Source: Dysgonomonas sp. UBA5412 (GTDB lineage Bacteria; Bacteroidota; Bacteroidia; Bacteroidales; Dysgonomonadaceae). Taken from it: a DNA stretch of 64,000 bases. Below are positions 17,349 through 26,482 of this stretch, piece after piece. The notes beneath the pieces were generated by a model that saw only the letters and a program-made list of their open reading frames with translations, ran no database searches and was not told the DNA's origin. The stretch spans positions 200,450-264,449 of the forward strand of contig DHNQ01000010.1 in the NCBI GenBank assembly GCA_002409595.1, in the 5' to 3' direction. The position numbers and the translations under genes are program-made. The first letter of the stretch is position 1; the number at the start of each line of letters is the position of its first letter.

Positions 17349-17804
17349 ATGAAAAAAGCGATCTTTTTCATTGTTTTTATTGTAATTACTGTTGCAGCCA
17401 AAGCACAATGTAATCAGCCTTACAAATCTTTTGATCAGTTCAGAAATGATACAACTGCTTTTTTACGCTATAATTTTAAGACCCGAGCCGATTGTTACAA
17501 AGGTAAAACAGTCGCTTATGTATTAAAAGATTTACAATTAAAACCAAAGTCCTATATTACATTATATTCGACAAAAACAGATAAATATGAAGGAATTTGT
17601 ATATATGTTGATAACAGTTTAGCCAATAGTAGAATCCAGAATCCAAGAAAGAAAAATCAATATATATATATATATTGGCCTCAACTTTTAGATACAAAAG
17701 AGGTTATTAAGATTCGTCAAATTTATGGTTCGGATATTTGGGTAGAACAATATTATGATTTTTTCAAAAATAATATTGTGGGCGAAGTTGCATATTATGA
17801 CTAG
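17349..17804 (+). CDS. Tandem secreted paralog 3 of 4
   Basis: 151 residues starting with MKKAIFFIVFIVITVAAKAQ. The conserved N-terminal block is present. Relative to copies 1 and 2 it has a longer, Ser/Asn-containing insert (VDNSLANSRIQNPRKKNQ) before the YIYIYW motif. It starts 9 nt after copy 2 and ends 3 nt before copy 4, consistent with one transcript. It carries an (AT)8 tract. Function unknown. Confidence 0.8.
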   Translation: MKKAIFFIVFIVITVAAKAQCNQPYKSFDQFRNDTTAFLRYNFKTRADCYKGKTVAYVLKDLQLKPKSYITLYSTKTDKYEGICIYVDNSLANSRIQNPRKKNQYIYIYWPQLLDTKEVIKIRQIYGSDIWVEQYYDFFKNNIVGEVAYYD

Positions 17805-17807
17805 AAT

Positions 17808-18263
17808 ATGAAAAGAATAATTTTATTTATAGTCTTTATTGTAATTACTGTTGCAGCCAAAACACAGTGTAATCATCCTTACAAATCCTTTGATCAGTTC
17901 AGAAATGATACAACTGCTTTTTTGCGCTATAATTTTAAGACCCGAGCCGATTGTTACAAAGGTAAAACAGTCGCTTATGTATTAAAAGATTTACAATTGA
18001 AACCTAAATCTTTTATGACTTTATCTTCTATTAAAACAGATCGATATGAAGGAATTTGTGTCTATATAGATAATACTAATTCATCAGAACGAATAAGTAA
18101 TTCCAAGAAAAGAAATCAATATATTTATATATATTGGCCTAATCTAATGAGTTTTACAGAAGCTTTGAATCTTAAACGAACCTATGACTCAGATGTCTGG
18201 GTACCAAAACATTATGATTTTTTCAAAAATAATATTGTGGGTGAAGTTGCATATTATGACTAA
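17808..18263 (+). CDS. Tandem secreted paralog 4 of 4
   Basis: 151 residues starting with MKRIILFIVFIVITVAAKTQ. It resembles copy 3 in the middle (IDNTNSSERISNSKKRNQ) and shares the end KHYDFFKNNIVGEVAYYD. The AT tract that encodes YIYIYW in the other copies is broken here by an ATT codon, so this copy should be more stable. It is the last gene before an A/T-only terminator. Function unknown. Confidence 0.8.
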   Translation: MKRIILFIVFIVITVAAKTQCNHPYKSFDQFRNDTTAFLRYNFKTRADCYKGKTVAYVLKDLQLKPKSFMTLSSIKTDRYEGICVYIDNTNSSERISNSKKRNQYIYIYWPNLMSFTEALNLKRTYDSDVWVPKHYDFFKNNIVGEVAYYD

Positions 18264-18271
18264 TTCATTTT

Positions 18272-18295
18272 TAATTATTTTATAATTAGTTTTTT
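18272..18295 (+). terminator. A/T-only terminator after the paralog array
   Basis: TAATTAT and ATAATTA form a 7-bp stem with a TTT loop, followed by G and six T. It is weak by base composition, but well placed 9 nt after the last stop. Confidence 0.5.
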
Positions 18296-18326
18296 GTGGA
18301 TTTAAACTTTATAGACTATATATAAT

Positions 18327-19787
18327 TTATATAGCAAGATAATCTATTAAGTCTTTGCTATTCATGGCTTCACATCCATATCTCTCGGCGGCTTTGTCTC
18401 CGGCTAAACCATGTGTATAAACGCCCAATATGGCTGCATGTTCGCTGCTGTATCCTCTGGCTAATAAGCCGGTAATATAGCCCGTCAGTACGTCTCCGCT
18501 ACCGCCCTTAGCCATTCCACTATTTCCGGTAGAATTAAAGTAGCAATTGCCGTCGGATAAACAGACCATAGTATGTGCCCCTTTTACAACAACAATTACT
18601 TTCAGCTTGATTGCCAATCTGCGTACCATACTTATTTTTTCCTCTTCGCTTGTCCAAGGCCCAATAAGTTGCTCTAGTTCTCCTAAATGTGGCGTGAGAA
18701 TAGATCCCTGAGGTATTGAATATCGCAATTTGCTGTGTACGGCAATTATGTTTAACGCATCAGCATCAATAACAAAAGGTGCATCTGCCGAAATGAGCAA
18801 ATGTTTGAATGCTGAAATAGTTTCGTTATCCATACCTAGTCCGCAACCAATACCAATGGCATTGTATTTTGATATTTTGTAAGGTATTTCTGAAAAGACA
18901 TTCTCTTGGTCTAAGCTTGTTATAGCTGATGGGTACGCCATGTTTAAGGCATATCTGTCTTCTGCTGGTATATGTGCTGTAACCAATCCGCACCCCGATC
19001 GTAAGGCTGCGCCGGTAGCCAAAATTGCTGCTCCTATCATACCTCTCGATCCACAAATCAGCAGCGCATGTCCGTATGTACCCTTATGAGCAAACTTAGC
19101 TCTTTTTAGTCTTATACTTTCTATATATTGAGAAGTGATGTATTGATACCCTGTATCAGTTTTATCTGTATACTCTTTGCTTATCCCGATGGGCAAAATT
19201 TCAATTTTACCGCAATATTCTCCTGCTTCGGGCAATAGCATCGCTAATTTTGGAAATTCTAAAGCAAGTGTGAGATCTGCTTGTATTATTGTTTGACCTT
19301 TATTCTCAAATTCACTTTTCATTCCCGAAGGTAAATCTATGGATATAACCTTGTTGGGTAGAGAGTTTACCTTTTCGATTATAGTGGATACAGGTTCTTT
19401 TATTGTTCCTTTAACACCGGTTCCCAACAAAGCGTCGATAATTACAGTTTTGTCGGTGATGTTTTCCAAATCTGTTTTTATAATATGCGTTGGCAGACGA
19501 TCTATATTATATCTGCATTCTTCTGATAAATCTTCTACATTGAACGCTGAATGGATGGAACAGTCATATCCGGCATTGTGCAATATGCGGGCAACAGCCA
19601 GCCCATCTCCACCATTATTTCCTTTTCCTATCAAAAATAGGAGAGGAGTTTCTTTCTTTACTTCTATCTCTATTCGTTTGGCTATTATGTTGGCTGCCCT
19701 TTCCATGAGTTCGATAGAGGCAATCGGTTCATTTTCTATTGTATATTTGTCAGCTTCTTTGATGGCTTCTCCAGTAAATATTTTCAT
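18327..19787 (-). CDS. nnrD: Bifunctional NAD(P)H-hydrate epimerase / ADP-dependent dehydratase
   Basis: 486 residues. The N-terminal half (about 1-210) is the YjeF_N epimerase (NnrE) with the GKGNNGGDGLAVAR nucleotide loop. The C-terminal half (about 225-480) is the ribokinase-like dehydratase (NnrD/CARKD) with STGNSGMAKGGSGDVLTG, the ADP-binding and catalytic signature. Together they repair hydrated, inactive NADH and NADPH. Fusion of both domains is normal in bacteria. It is the second gene after the B3/B4 protein on the minus strand, with 21 nt between. The start MKIFTGEAIKEADKYT is typical of the family. Confidence 0.95.
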   Translation of the reverse strand: MKIFTGEAIKEADKYTIENEPIASIELMERAANIIAKRIEIEVKKETPLLFLIGKGNNGGDGLAVARILHNAGYDCSIHSAFNVEDLSEECRYNIDRLPTHIIKTDLENITDKTVIIDALLGTGVKGTIKEPVSTIIEKVNSLPNKVISIDLPSGMKSEFENKGQTIIQADLTLALEFPKLAMLLPEAGEYCGKIEILPIGISKEYTDKTDTGYQYITSQYIESIRLKRAKFAHKGTYGHALLICGSRGMIGAAILATGAALRSGCGLVTAHIPAEDRYALNMAYPSAITSLDQENVFSEIPYKISKYNAIGIGCGLGMDNETISAFKHLLISADAPFVIDADALNIIAVHSKLRYSIPQGSILTPHLGELEQLIGPWTSEEEKISMVRRLAIKLKVIVVVKGAHTMVCLSDGNCYFNSTGNSGMAKGGSGDVLTGYITGLLARGYSSEHAAILGVYTHGLAGDKAAERYGCEAMNSKDLIDYLAI

Positions 19788-19808
19788 AATATGTATTTTT
19801 CGGTTTTT

Positions 19809-20471
19809 TTAAAAGTAATAAATATCTTCCTCTTTTGCGTTGGCAAATTGTTTTAATAACGATTGCATATATATGGCTGCGTCTTCCAATCCTTCTTTGC
19901 TACTGTATCCATTGATTATAGCCAAAAAATTAGTTGTCTCTATTTCTATCTTAGTCCTTTCGTTGTCGCTGGTAGGAGTACCAATACCTCCTTTTTTATC
20001 TCGATAGACGGGAAGTCCTTCTATATTCAGCATTCCTCGTCCTATTCCCTCATAAGGCTCATCAGCCATTCCTACACCCAATGTTAGAGCATTGCCTTCT
20101 ATTTTGTCGGCATCAAATCCACCAATGGAATAACCGGTCTTGAGAGAAATCAAATTTACCAGATCCACCAACGTGTCTATTTGATACAGAGGCAAGTCTC
20201 TGATTATACGTCTGCATAGAGCTTCGGACGAAGGGCGATAACGATTCGGATCTTTTCCCAGTTTTTTATAAATATCACGTGTAGCAGCAATAGCCGGATT
20301 TTTCTTAATGTCTTCCATTTTGTGATTCCCTTTGTAAGAAAGACAAAAAGTATTTATTTCTTTCCATAGCTCTTCATTATATTTTGTATTTTGAACCTTG
20401 GCAAAAATAGCCGCTCCGGCAAAATGAGGACATTGCTTCTTTATTTCCTCCGATATAGTTATAGAAATCAT
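19809..20471 (-). CDS. B3/B4 tRNA-binding domain protein
   Basis: 220 residues from the ATG at 20469-20471. The open frame extends to a TTG at 20522, but a -7 like box (CAAAGTTA at 20531-20538 on plus) puts the transcript start next to that codon, so the inner ATG is preferred. The protein matches the B3/B4 domain of the phenylalanyl-tRNA synthetase beta chain as a free-standing protein; VYRDKKGGIGTPTSDNERT is the best conserved segment and includes the region that recognises the amino acid in the editing site. Stand-alone members may edit mischarged tRNA or bind free amino acids; the real substrate is unknown. Confidence 0.85.
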   Translation of the reverse strand: MISITISEEIKKQCPHFAGAAIFAKVQNTKYNEELWKEINTFCLSYKGNHKMEDIKKNPAIAATRDIYKKLGKDPNRYRPSSEALCRRIIRDLPLYQIDTLVDLVNLISLKTGYSIGGFDADKIEGNALTLGVGMADEPYEGIGRGMLNIEGLPVYRDKKGGIGTPTSDNERTKIEIETTNFLAIINGYSSKEGLEDAAIYMQSLLKQFANAKEEDIYYF

Positions 20472-20602
20472 GTTATGTTTTTCTCTGAAATTCTTGTTTC
20501 CTTTTTCTTTGTATTGATACAAAAGACTATCAAAGTTACGATTTTTTTAGAATTGATCCCGATTCAGCGATCATAGATTCCGCTTAACCGAAATAAAAAA
20601 AT

Positions 20603-20610
20603 TATCTTTG
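20603..20610 (+). promoter_or_regulatory. -7 element of the cobalamin operon
   Basis: TATCTTTG fits TAnnTTTG. The start point would be near 20617, right at the first base of the riboswitch. No clear -33 box is seen. Confidence 0.55.
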
Positions 20611-20617
20611 TCCTCGT

Positions 20618-20825
20618 TTTGGTGATGCAAAAGAACATTCGTTTTTTTGCATGAAAAGGGAATCCGGTGCGAATCCGGAACAGTGCCCGCTACTGTGGTC
20701 TTTATTTATTTTTTTGAACACAACTGTTGCCACTGTTTATGCAGTTTATAGAAAGAAATTTTACCTTTCGGCTGAAAATGGGAAGGCGTTCAAAAATAAA
20801 AAGTTAGTCAGGAAACCTGCCAAAA
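20618..20825 (+). promoter_or_regulatory. Cobalamin (AdoCbl) riboswitch
   Basis: The canonical core is present: GGGAATCCGGTGCGAATCCG, then GAACAGTGCCCGCTACTGTG, a later CCACTG, GGGAAGGCG, and the B12 box TAGTCAGGAAACCTGCC at 20805-20821. An ATGCAAAA/TTTTGCAT stem closes the 5' side. The element precedes cobQ by about 65 nt and should reduce expression of the operon when cobalamin is plentiful, probably at translation, because no terminator follows. A 71-codon open frame across it is an accident. Confidence 0.93.
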
Positions 20826-20888
20826 GAATACTTAATTTACTATCATTTCCGGGGTCAGAAATATAGGCTTATTTATAACAATCTATAA

Positions 20889-22400
20889 ATGTCTCAAAAA
20901 GAGAAAAATCTAAAAAGGCTGCGCCCCATTATGTTTGCGGGAACAGGTAGCGATGTTGGCAAGAGTATCATATCATCTGCTTTTTGCCGTATTTTTTTGC
21001 AAGACGGATACAAGCCTGCTCCGTTCAAAGCTCAAAATATGGCTCTCAACTCTTATGCTACTCCCGAGGGATTGGAAATCGGACGCGCTCAGGCTGTACA
21101 AGCTGAGGCTGCCGGTGTGCCATGCCATACCGATATGAATCCCTTATTACTAAAACCTACTACCGACAAGGTTTGTCAGGTTGTCCTTAATGGAAAACCG
21201 ATAGGCAATCAGCATGCTTACGAATACTTTAGGGTAGAAGGGCGCGAAGAACTACGGAAAGAGGTGAACGATGCTTTCGACAGATTAGAGAAGCGTTACA
21301 ATCCCATTGTAATGGAAGGAGCAGGTAGCATCTCTGAAATCAATCTGCGTGCTGTCGATCTTGTAAATATGCCGATGGCTATACATGCGCATGCAGCAGT
21401 AATCCTTGTTGCAGATATTGATCGGGGAGGAGTCTTTGCATCCGTATATGGTTCGGTTATGTTACTTACCGAAAAAGAGCGCAAGTTTGTGAAAGGTATA
21501 TTGATAAATAAATTTCGTGGCGATATACGGCTTTTCGAATCAGGAATCAAAATTCTAGAAGACCTTTGCGGTATCCCGGTTATTGGAGTAGTACCTTATT
21601 ATAAAGATATTTATATAGAAGAGGAAGATTCGGTGATGTTACAGACTAAAAATCTGCAAGCAGCACATGGCAAAGTAAACATTGCAGTAGTCTTGCTTCG
21701 GCATCTTTCTAACTTTACCGATTTCAATGTTCTGGAACGTGACCCACGTGTACATCTTTATTATACAAACAATACGGACGAGATCGAGAAAGCCGATATT
21801 GTTCTCATACCCGGAAGTAAAAGTACCCTGTCGGACCTTTATGAGCTGCGCCGCAACGGAGTAGCACAAAGTATTGTCAGGGCTCACAAAAATGGAGCTA
21901 CAGTGGTGGGTATTTGTGGCGGCTTTCAGATTATGGGACAAGAAGTCTGTGACCCTAATCACATAGAAAGCAACATAGATCGTCTGCCCGGTCTGGGCTT
22001 GTTGCCCGTATCCACACAGATGGAAGGTGAAAAAGTAACAAGGCAAGTTAAATTCAAATTTCTTGATAGCGAATCTCAGTGCGAAGGTTATGAAATTCAT
22101 ATGGGTAGCACTACTCCGATAGAAGGTGATTCGGCACAACCATTGAACAGATTAGCCGATGGACGTGCGGATGGTTGTTTTGTTAACAATAAATGCTTTG
22201 GAACATATATACATGGTATTCTTGATAATGGAGCAGTTATCGACTATTTACTTGCTCCTTATGCCGATAAATTGACCGAAACATCTTTCGATTTTAAAGC
22301 CTTCAAAGAAGAACAATATAATAAATTAGCCGACCATGTTCGTAAATACGTTAATATGGACTTGGTATATAAAATAATGAAAGGTGAGGTAACCGCATGA
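20889..22400 (+). CDS. cobQ: Cobyric acid synthase
   Basis: 503 residues, normal size. It amidates adenosyl-cobyrinic acid a,c-diamide at b, d, e and g with glutamine and ATP. The N-terminal P-loop-like domain has MFAGTGSDVGKSIISSAFCR (about 15-34) and ALNSYATPEG. The class I glutaminase domain in the C-terminal half carries the nucleophilic Cys in VVGICGGFQIMG. It is the first gene after the riboswitch. Its last four bases overlap the start of the next gene (ATGA). Confidence 0.96.
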   Translation: MSQKEKNLKRLRPIMFAGTGSDVGKSIISSAFCRIFLQDGYKPAPFKAQNMALNSYATPEGLEIGRAQAVQAEAAGVPCHTDMNPLLLKPTTDKVCQVVLNGKPIGNQHAYEYFRVEGREELRKEVNDAFDRLEKRYNPIVMEGAGSISEINLRAVDLVNMPMAIHAHAAVILVADIDRGGVFASVYGSVMLLTEKERKFVKGILINKFRGDIRLFESGIKILEDLCGIPVIGVVPYYKDIYIEEEDSVMLQTKNLQAAHGKVNIAVVLLRHLSNFTDFNVLERDPRVHLYYTNNTDEIEKADIVLIPGSKSTLSDLYELRRNGVAQSIVRAHKNGATVVGICGGFQIMGQEVCDPNHIESNIDRLPGLGLLPVSTQMEGEKVTRQVKFKFLDSESQCEGYEIHMGSTTPIEGDSAQPLNRLADGRADGCFVNNKCFGTYIHGILDNGAVIDYLLAPYADKLTETSFDFKAFKEEQYNKLADHVRKYVNMDLVYKIMKGEVTA

Positions 22401-23401
22401 TATTAGGACATGGTGACGATATATATAGTCATAGCATAAATATAGAAAGCAATTTCAGCTCAAATATTTATAATAAATCTGATTTGTCCGGATTACAAAA
22501 ATTCTTGTGCGACCATATCAGTTCCATACATTCCTATCCCGAACCCGATGCCTCGTCGGTAGTAAATAGGTTAGCCGCTTTACACGATGTGGCTACACAC
22601 AATATTCTTGTCACAAATGGAGCTACCGAAGCGATCTACCTTATAGCTCAGGCTTTTCGTGGAGTGAAAAGTACTATTGTATCCCCTACATTCAGCGAAT
22701 ATGCCGATGCTTCGCTTATCAACGGTCACAATGTACTTTATGTTGATTCTTTATCGGAGATAACAGAAGATACCAATCTTGTTTGGCTTTGCAATCCTAA
22801 CAATCCGACAGGAACAGTTACAGATAAAAAACAATTGATCGACTATATAAAGAGTCACCCTTCGCAGTATATTATTATAGATCAGTCGTATGAACATTTT
22901 ACGACAAAAGAACTATTTTCCATATCAGAAGCCATACAATATAAAAATGTATTACTTCTGCATTCTATGACCAAACATTATGCTATACCCGGACTTCGAT
23001 TAGGTTTTGTAACGGGAAATGAAAAATTATTATCATTTGTGAGTAAATTCTGTATGCCTTGGTCGATAAACGGACTTGCCATCGAAGCCGCAAAGTATTT
23101 GTTGCAGCGGAACGAAGATATAGTAAATCTGACTGATTATCTAAATGAAACAGTAAGATTTCAAAAAGCATTATCTGCCATAGAAGGCATTACGGTATAT
23201 CCGTCAGATACTCATTTCTTTTTGTGCCGTCTCAAGGATAGAAAGGCTTCGGAACTGAAAGAATATTTGATTGCCAACTATGGCATCCTCATTCGTGATG
23301 CTGCAAACTTTCAAGGATTGGATGAACGTTTTTTTCGTTTGGCAACCCAATCTGAGTTGGAAAACGAGAGATTAATAACAGCGATAAAAGAATGGATATA
23401 G
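22397..23401 (+). CDS. cobD: L-threonine-O-3-phosphate decarboxylase
   Basis: 334 residues, a fold-type I PLP enzyme related to histidinol-phosphate aminotransferase. It makes (R)-1-aminopropan-2-ol O-phosphate, the linker between corrin ring and nucleotide loop. HGDDIYSH near the N-terminus is typical of CobD. WLCNPNNPTGTV is the aminotransferase asparagine motif, and Lys in HSMTKHYAIPGLRLGF binds PLP. The start overlaps cobQ by 4 nt and the end overlaps cbiB by 10 nt, so translation is coupled. Confidence 0.93.
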   Translation: MILGHGDDIYSHSINIESNFSSNIYNKSDLSGLQKFLCDHISSIHSYPEPDASSVVNRLAALHDVATHNILVTNGATEAIYLIAQAFRGVKSTIVSPTFSEYADASLINGHNVLYVDSLSEITEDTNLVWLCNPNNPTGTVTDKKQLIDYIKSHPSQYIIIDQSYEHFTTKELFSISEAIQYKNVLLLHSMTKHYAIPGLRLGFVTGNEKLLSFVSKFCMPWSINGLAIEAAKYLLQRNEDIVNLTDYLNETVRFQKALSAIEGITVYPSDTHFFLCRLKDRKASELKEYLIANYGILIRDAANFQGLDERFFRLATQSELENERLITAIKEWI

Positions 23402-24339
23402 GATTGTTATATATTCTTTTACCCTTGATGTTAGGGTGGCTATTAGATCGGCTGATGGGCGATCCGGTATGGTTGCCACATCCTGTCGTCGTAATGGGGC
23501 GGATTATAGCATGGGGTGAGAAAAGGCTGAATCGGGGCAAAGATAGGCTACTAAAAGGAGGATTGTTTTCTGTTATGCTTATTTTGGGCAGTTATTTCTT
23601 TATGTGGAAGATTCTAGAAATCTTATCCAATATTAATATTTGGCTGTCGGTTTTATTTTTGGCTCTTATTGTCTTCTATTGTCTGGCGGGAAAGACTTTG
23701 ATAAGCGAAGTTAAGCAAGTTTTCGTTGCAGTAGACGAATCGGTGGAAAAAGGCAGGATACAAGTTGCACGCATTGTGGGGCGAGATACGTCAGAACTCT
23801 CTCCGCAGCAAATACGGACGGCAGCATTAGAGACTTTGTCCGAAAACCTGAGCGATGGAGTTATTGCTCCTCTATTTTGGTATTTATTATTAGGTGTTCC
23901 CGGCATGTTTGCTTATAAAATGGTAAATACGCTCGATTCTATGATCGGGTACAAGAATGAACGATATAAAGATTTTGGCTGCTGGGCTGCTCATATCGAT
24001 GATATAGCAAACTATATTCCTGCAAGGCTGACTGCTTTGTTGATGATTGTGAGCAATGGAAGACTTTCCTTATTATCCTTTGTCAAAAAATATGGAGGTA
24101 AACATGCTAGTCCTAATTCGGGATATCCCGAATCTGCAATGGCGGGTATCTTGAATTGTCGCTTTGGCGGGCCAAATGTTTATTTTGGGCACACTGTGGA
24201 TAAACCATATATAGGACATAACGATAAGGTGCTGACATCGGACGATATGATGAAAGCAATACATATAAATATAAGGACAGAGCTACTGATGGTGGCTTTG
24301 ATAATTATTGTACAAACGATTTGTTATTTTAAATTTTAA
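23392..24339 (+). CDS. cbiB: Adenosylcobinamide-phosphate synthase
   Basis: 315 residues with four or five membrane helices. It joins the aminopropanol phosphate made by the previous gene to adenosylcobyric acid at the inner membrane. Conserved family features include the start LGWLLDRLMGDPVWLPHPVV, the TLSENLSDGVIAPLFWY stretch, and NTLDSMIGYKNERYKDFG in the middle. Its first codons lie inside the cobD gene, in a different frame. Confidence 0.95.
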   Translation: MDIGLLYILLPLMLGWLLDRLMGDPVWLPHPVVVMGRIIAWGEKRLNRGKDRLLKGGLFSVMLILGSYFFMWKILEILSNINIWLSVLFLALIVFYCLAGKTLISEVKQVFVAVDESVEKGRIQVARIVGRDTSELSPQQIRTAALETLSENLSDGVIAPLFWYLLLGVPGMFAYKMVNTLDSMIGYKNERYKDFGCWAAHIDDIANYIPARLTALLMIVSNGRLSLLSFVKKYGGKHASPNSGYPESAMAGILNCRFGGPNVYFGHTVDKPYIGHNDKVLTSDDMMKAIHINIRTELLMVALIIIVQTICYFKF

Positions 24340-24344
24340 GCGAT

Positions 24345-24911
24345 ATGAAAATATATACTCGTGGTGGAGACAAAGGAAAAACCGGCATCTGGGGCGGACA
24401 GCGTGTAGATAAAGATGATGTACGTATAGAGGCAAACGGAACGATCGACGAACTTAATTCACAAATAGGCGTAGTTCGTGCCCATCTGGGTACTGATCAT
24501 AAGTGGCAACCGATTTTGTTTCAGATACAGACCGAACTGATGGTTGTGATGTCTCAGGTGGCAACACCTTCGGAACTCAGAGAACAGAATCAGAACAAAT
24601 TGGATGAGGGGTTGGATAAGTTGTGCGAACAACAGATGGATTTACTTACTGATGAAATGGGGCCCAGTCAAACATTCATTTTGCCGGGAGGAACGATTGC
24701 TTCCGCCCATCTGCAATTAGCAAGGACTATCGCCCGTCGTGCCGAACGCCGATTGTGTACTTTGGATAAACAAGACGAAGTACCTGCTTCTGTGATGCGA
24801 TTTATAAACCGTCTTTCCGATTTATTTTTCACAATGGCTCGATACGATATGTTTTTGGCAGGAAGTATAGAAGAACGTTGGAAAGATTTTTTATATAAAA
24901 GAAAAAAATAA
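24345..24911 (+). CDS. Cob(I)alamin adenosyltransferase, PduO type
   Basis: 188 residues. It transfers the adenosyl group of ATP to reduced corrinoid cobalt, giving the coenzyme form. The N-terminal MKIYTRGGDKGKTGIWGGQR is the ATP-binding signature of PduO-type enzymes, and TIDELNSQIG follows. The C-terminal helix carries RRAERRLCTL and FINRLSDLFFTMAR, both conserved. In an operon that starts from cobyric acid diamide, adenosylation at this point supplies the substrates of CobQ and CbiB. It starts 5 nt after cbiB and shares a base with cobU. Confidence 0.93.
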   Translation: MKIYTRGGDKGKTGIWGGQRVDKDDVRIEANGTIDELNSQIGVVRAHLGTDHKWQPILFQIQTELMVVMSQVATPSELREQNQNKLDEGLDKLCEQQMDLLTDEMGPSQTFILPGGTIASAHLQLARTIARRAERRLCTLDKQDEVPASVMRFINRLSDLFFTMARYDMFLAGSIEERWKDFLYKRKK

Positions 24912-25423
24912 TGGCACGCCGTATAATTCTTATAACCGGAGGTCAGCGATCGGGCAAGAGCAGTTATGCGCAGCGCATGGCTTTGTCTTTAGCTCCCGAT
25001 CCTATATATCTTGCTACATCGCGCGTGTGGGATGAGGAGCATCGCCGACGCATAGAAAGACATAAGGCTGAGCGGGGAAAAGAGTGGACAAGTATAGAAG
25101 AGGAAAAAGAACTAAGCAGGCTTGAACTGGAAGGCAGAGTCGTGTTAGTTGATTGTGTTACCCTTTGGGCAACAAATTTCTTTTTCGATCTCGATTCGGA
25201 TGTTGAACAATCCTTAGTGTCTTTAAAATCTGAATTTGATAAACTGATCGTTAAAGATGCCTTATTTATTTTTGTCACCAACGAAATTGGGATGGGCGAA
25301 ATGTCACAAAATGATGTACAGCGCAAATTTGCCGATTTGCAGGGTTGGCTCAATCAATATATAGCTGCTAAGTCGGATGAGGTATACCTCATGGTGTCGG
25401 GATTGCCATTGAAAGTGAAATGA
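24911..25423 (+). CDS. cobU: Adenosylcobinamide kinase / guanylyltransferase
   Basis: 170 residues, normal for CobU. It phosphorylates adenosylcobinamide and then attaches GMP. The Walker A loop is TGGQRSGKSSYAQ at the N-terminus. The guanylylated histidine lies in IERHKAERGKEW (about residues 48-59), and VLVDCVTLWATN is the Walker B-like stretch. NEIGMGEMSQNDVQRKFADL near the C-terminus is also typical. It starts at the last base of the preceding stop codon. Confidence 0.95.
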   Translation: MARRIILITGGQRSGKSSYAQRMALSLAPDPIYLATSRVWDEEHRRRIERHKAERGKEWTSIEEEKELSRLELEGRVVLVDCVTLWATNFFFDLDSDVEQSLVSLKSEFDKLIVKDALFIFVTNEIGMGEMSQNDVQRKFADLQGWLNQYIAAKSDEVYLMVSGLPLKVK

Positions 25424-25444
25424 CCTGATAAACTAACATAAGAA

Positions 25445-26482
25445 ATGAAAAAATTTAATATTGAGAAACCGAATGACGATGTACGTTCATTCTTACAAGA
25501 GAAAATAGATAATCTGACTAAACCTAAAGGCTCGCTCGGAATATTGGAAGATCTTGCTATGCAGGTAGGGTGGATACAACAAAGCATCAATCCAAAACTT
25601 ACACGCCCTTGTCATATCGTTTTTGCCGGAGATCATGGTATTGCCGCCGAAGGAGTTAGTCCTTCACCTCAGGAAGTTACATATCAGATGATTGCAAATT
25701 TTTGGGCAGGAGGTGCAGGTATTAATTTTCTGGCTCGTCAACATGGGTTCGATCTTAAAGTGGTAGATGCCGGAGTTAATTTCGATTTTAAAACCGATGA
25801 TCCTATCATAGATAAAAAAATACGCAAAAGTACCCGTAATTATTTGCAGGAAGCTGCTATGACACGCGAAGAAATGGATCTGGCGATAGAGCGTGGTGCA
25901 GAGTGTGTGCAGGCTTGTTATGATCAGGGATGTAACGTTATCGGATTTGGCGAAATGGGCATTACCAATACTTCATCTTCTTCTCTATGGATGACCTATC
26001 TGACGGGAATACCGCTCGATCAGTGTATAGGGGCCGGATGTGACCACACAGGTAATATCATAGAGCATAAATACAAGGTATTGAAGCAATCGATGGAAAA
26101 TTATAAAGGAGATGCTTCTGTCGAAGATATTATGCGAAATTTTGGTGGTTATGAAATGGTGATGACGGTAGGTGCTATGTTGAAGGCGGCAGAACTTGGA
26201 ATGATCATTCTTGTAGATGGTTTTATTATGACCAATTGCATGTTGATGGCATCCAAGCTTAATAGTAATGTTTTGCATTATGCCATATTCGGACATCAGG
26301 GCGATGAGGCAGGACATAAATTAGTGTTAGATCATCTGAAAGCTAAACCGATTCTCAATCTGGGTTTCAGGCTGGGTGAAGGTACGGGGGCTTTGTGTGC
26401 CTATCCGATTATAGATTCGGCAGTCCGTATGATAAATGAGATGAATTCTTTTAAGGAAATAAAGGTTACAAAATATTTTTAA
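25445..26482 (+). CDS. cobT: Nicotinate-nucleotide--dimethylbenzimidazole phosphoribosyltransferase
   Basis: 345 residues, the family's normal length. It makes alpha-ribazole phosphate from nicotinate mononucleotide and a lower-ligand base. Conserved blocks are NLTKPKGSLGILEDLA, VFAGDHGIAAEGVSPSPQEV, and FGEMGITNTSSSS. The catalytic glutamate lies in FRLGEGTGALCAYPI near the C-terminus. No bluB or anaerobic benzimidazole genes are seen here, so the lower ligand base must come from elsewhere. It is followed by an unusual 232-nt gap before cobS. Confidence 0.96.
   Translation: MKKFNIEKPNDDVRSFLQEKIDNLTKPKGSLGILEDLAMQVGWIQQSINPKLTRPCHIVFAGDHGIAAEGVSPSPQEVTYQMIANFWAGGAGINFLARQHGFDLKVVDAGVNFDFKTDDPIIDKKIRKSTRNYLQEAAMTREEMDLAIERGAECVQACYDQGCNVIGFGEMGITNTSSSSLWMTYLTGIPLDQCIGAGCDHTGNIIEHKYKVLKQSMENYKGDASVEDIMRNFGGYEMVMTVGAMLKAAELGMIILVDGFIMTNCMLMASKLNSNVLHYAIFGHQGDEAGHKLVLDHLKAKPILNLGFRLGEGTGALCAYPIIDSAVRMINEMNSFKEIKVTKYF

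Larger units (their letters stand above)
16457..18263 (+). repeat. Four-copy tandem gene array
   Basis: Each unit is about 450 bp. The 5' half of each unit (signal peptide plus about 50 codons) is almost identical at the DNA level, whereas the 3' halves differ. This pattern suggests recent duplication with homogenisation of the front half, or selection for diversity of the back half. Confidence 0.85.

Noticed and set aside
16457..18263. Tandem array as a CRISPR or non-coding repeat
   Set aside because: Units are 450 bp, each with an intact signal peptide and full reading frame; no short direct repeats with unique spacers are present anywhere in the window.
20651..20866. 71-codon open frame upstream of cobQ
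   Set aside because: It lies wholly on the cobalamin riboswitch; the sequence is explained by conserved RNA structure.
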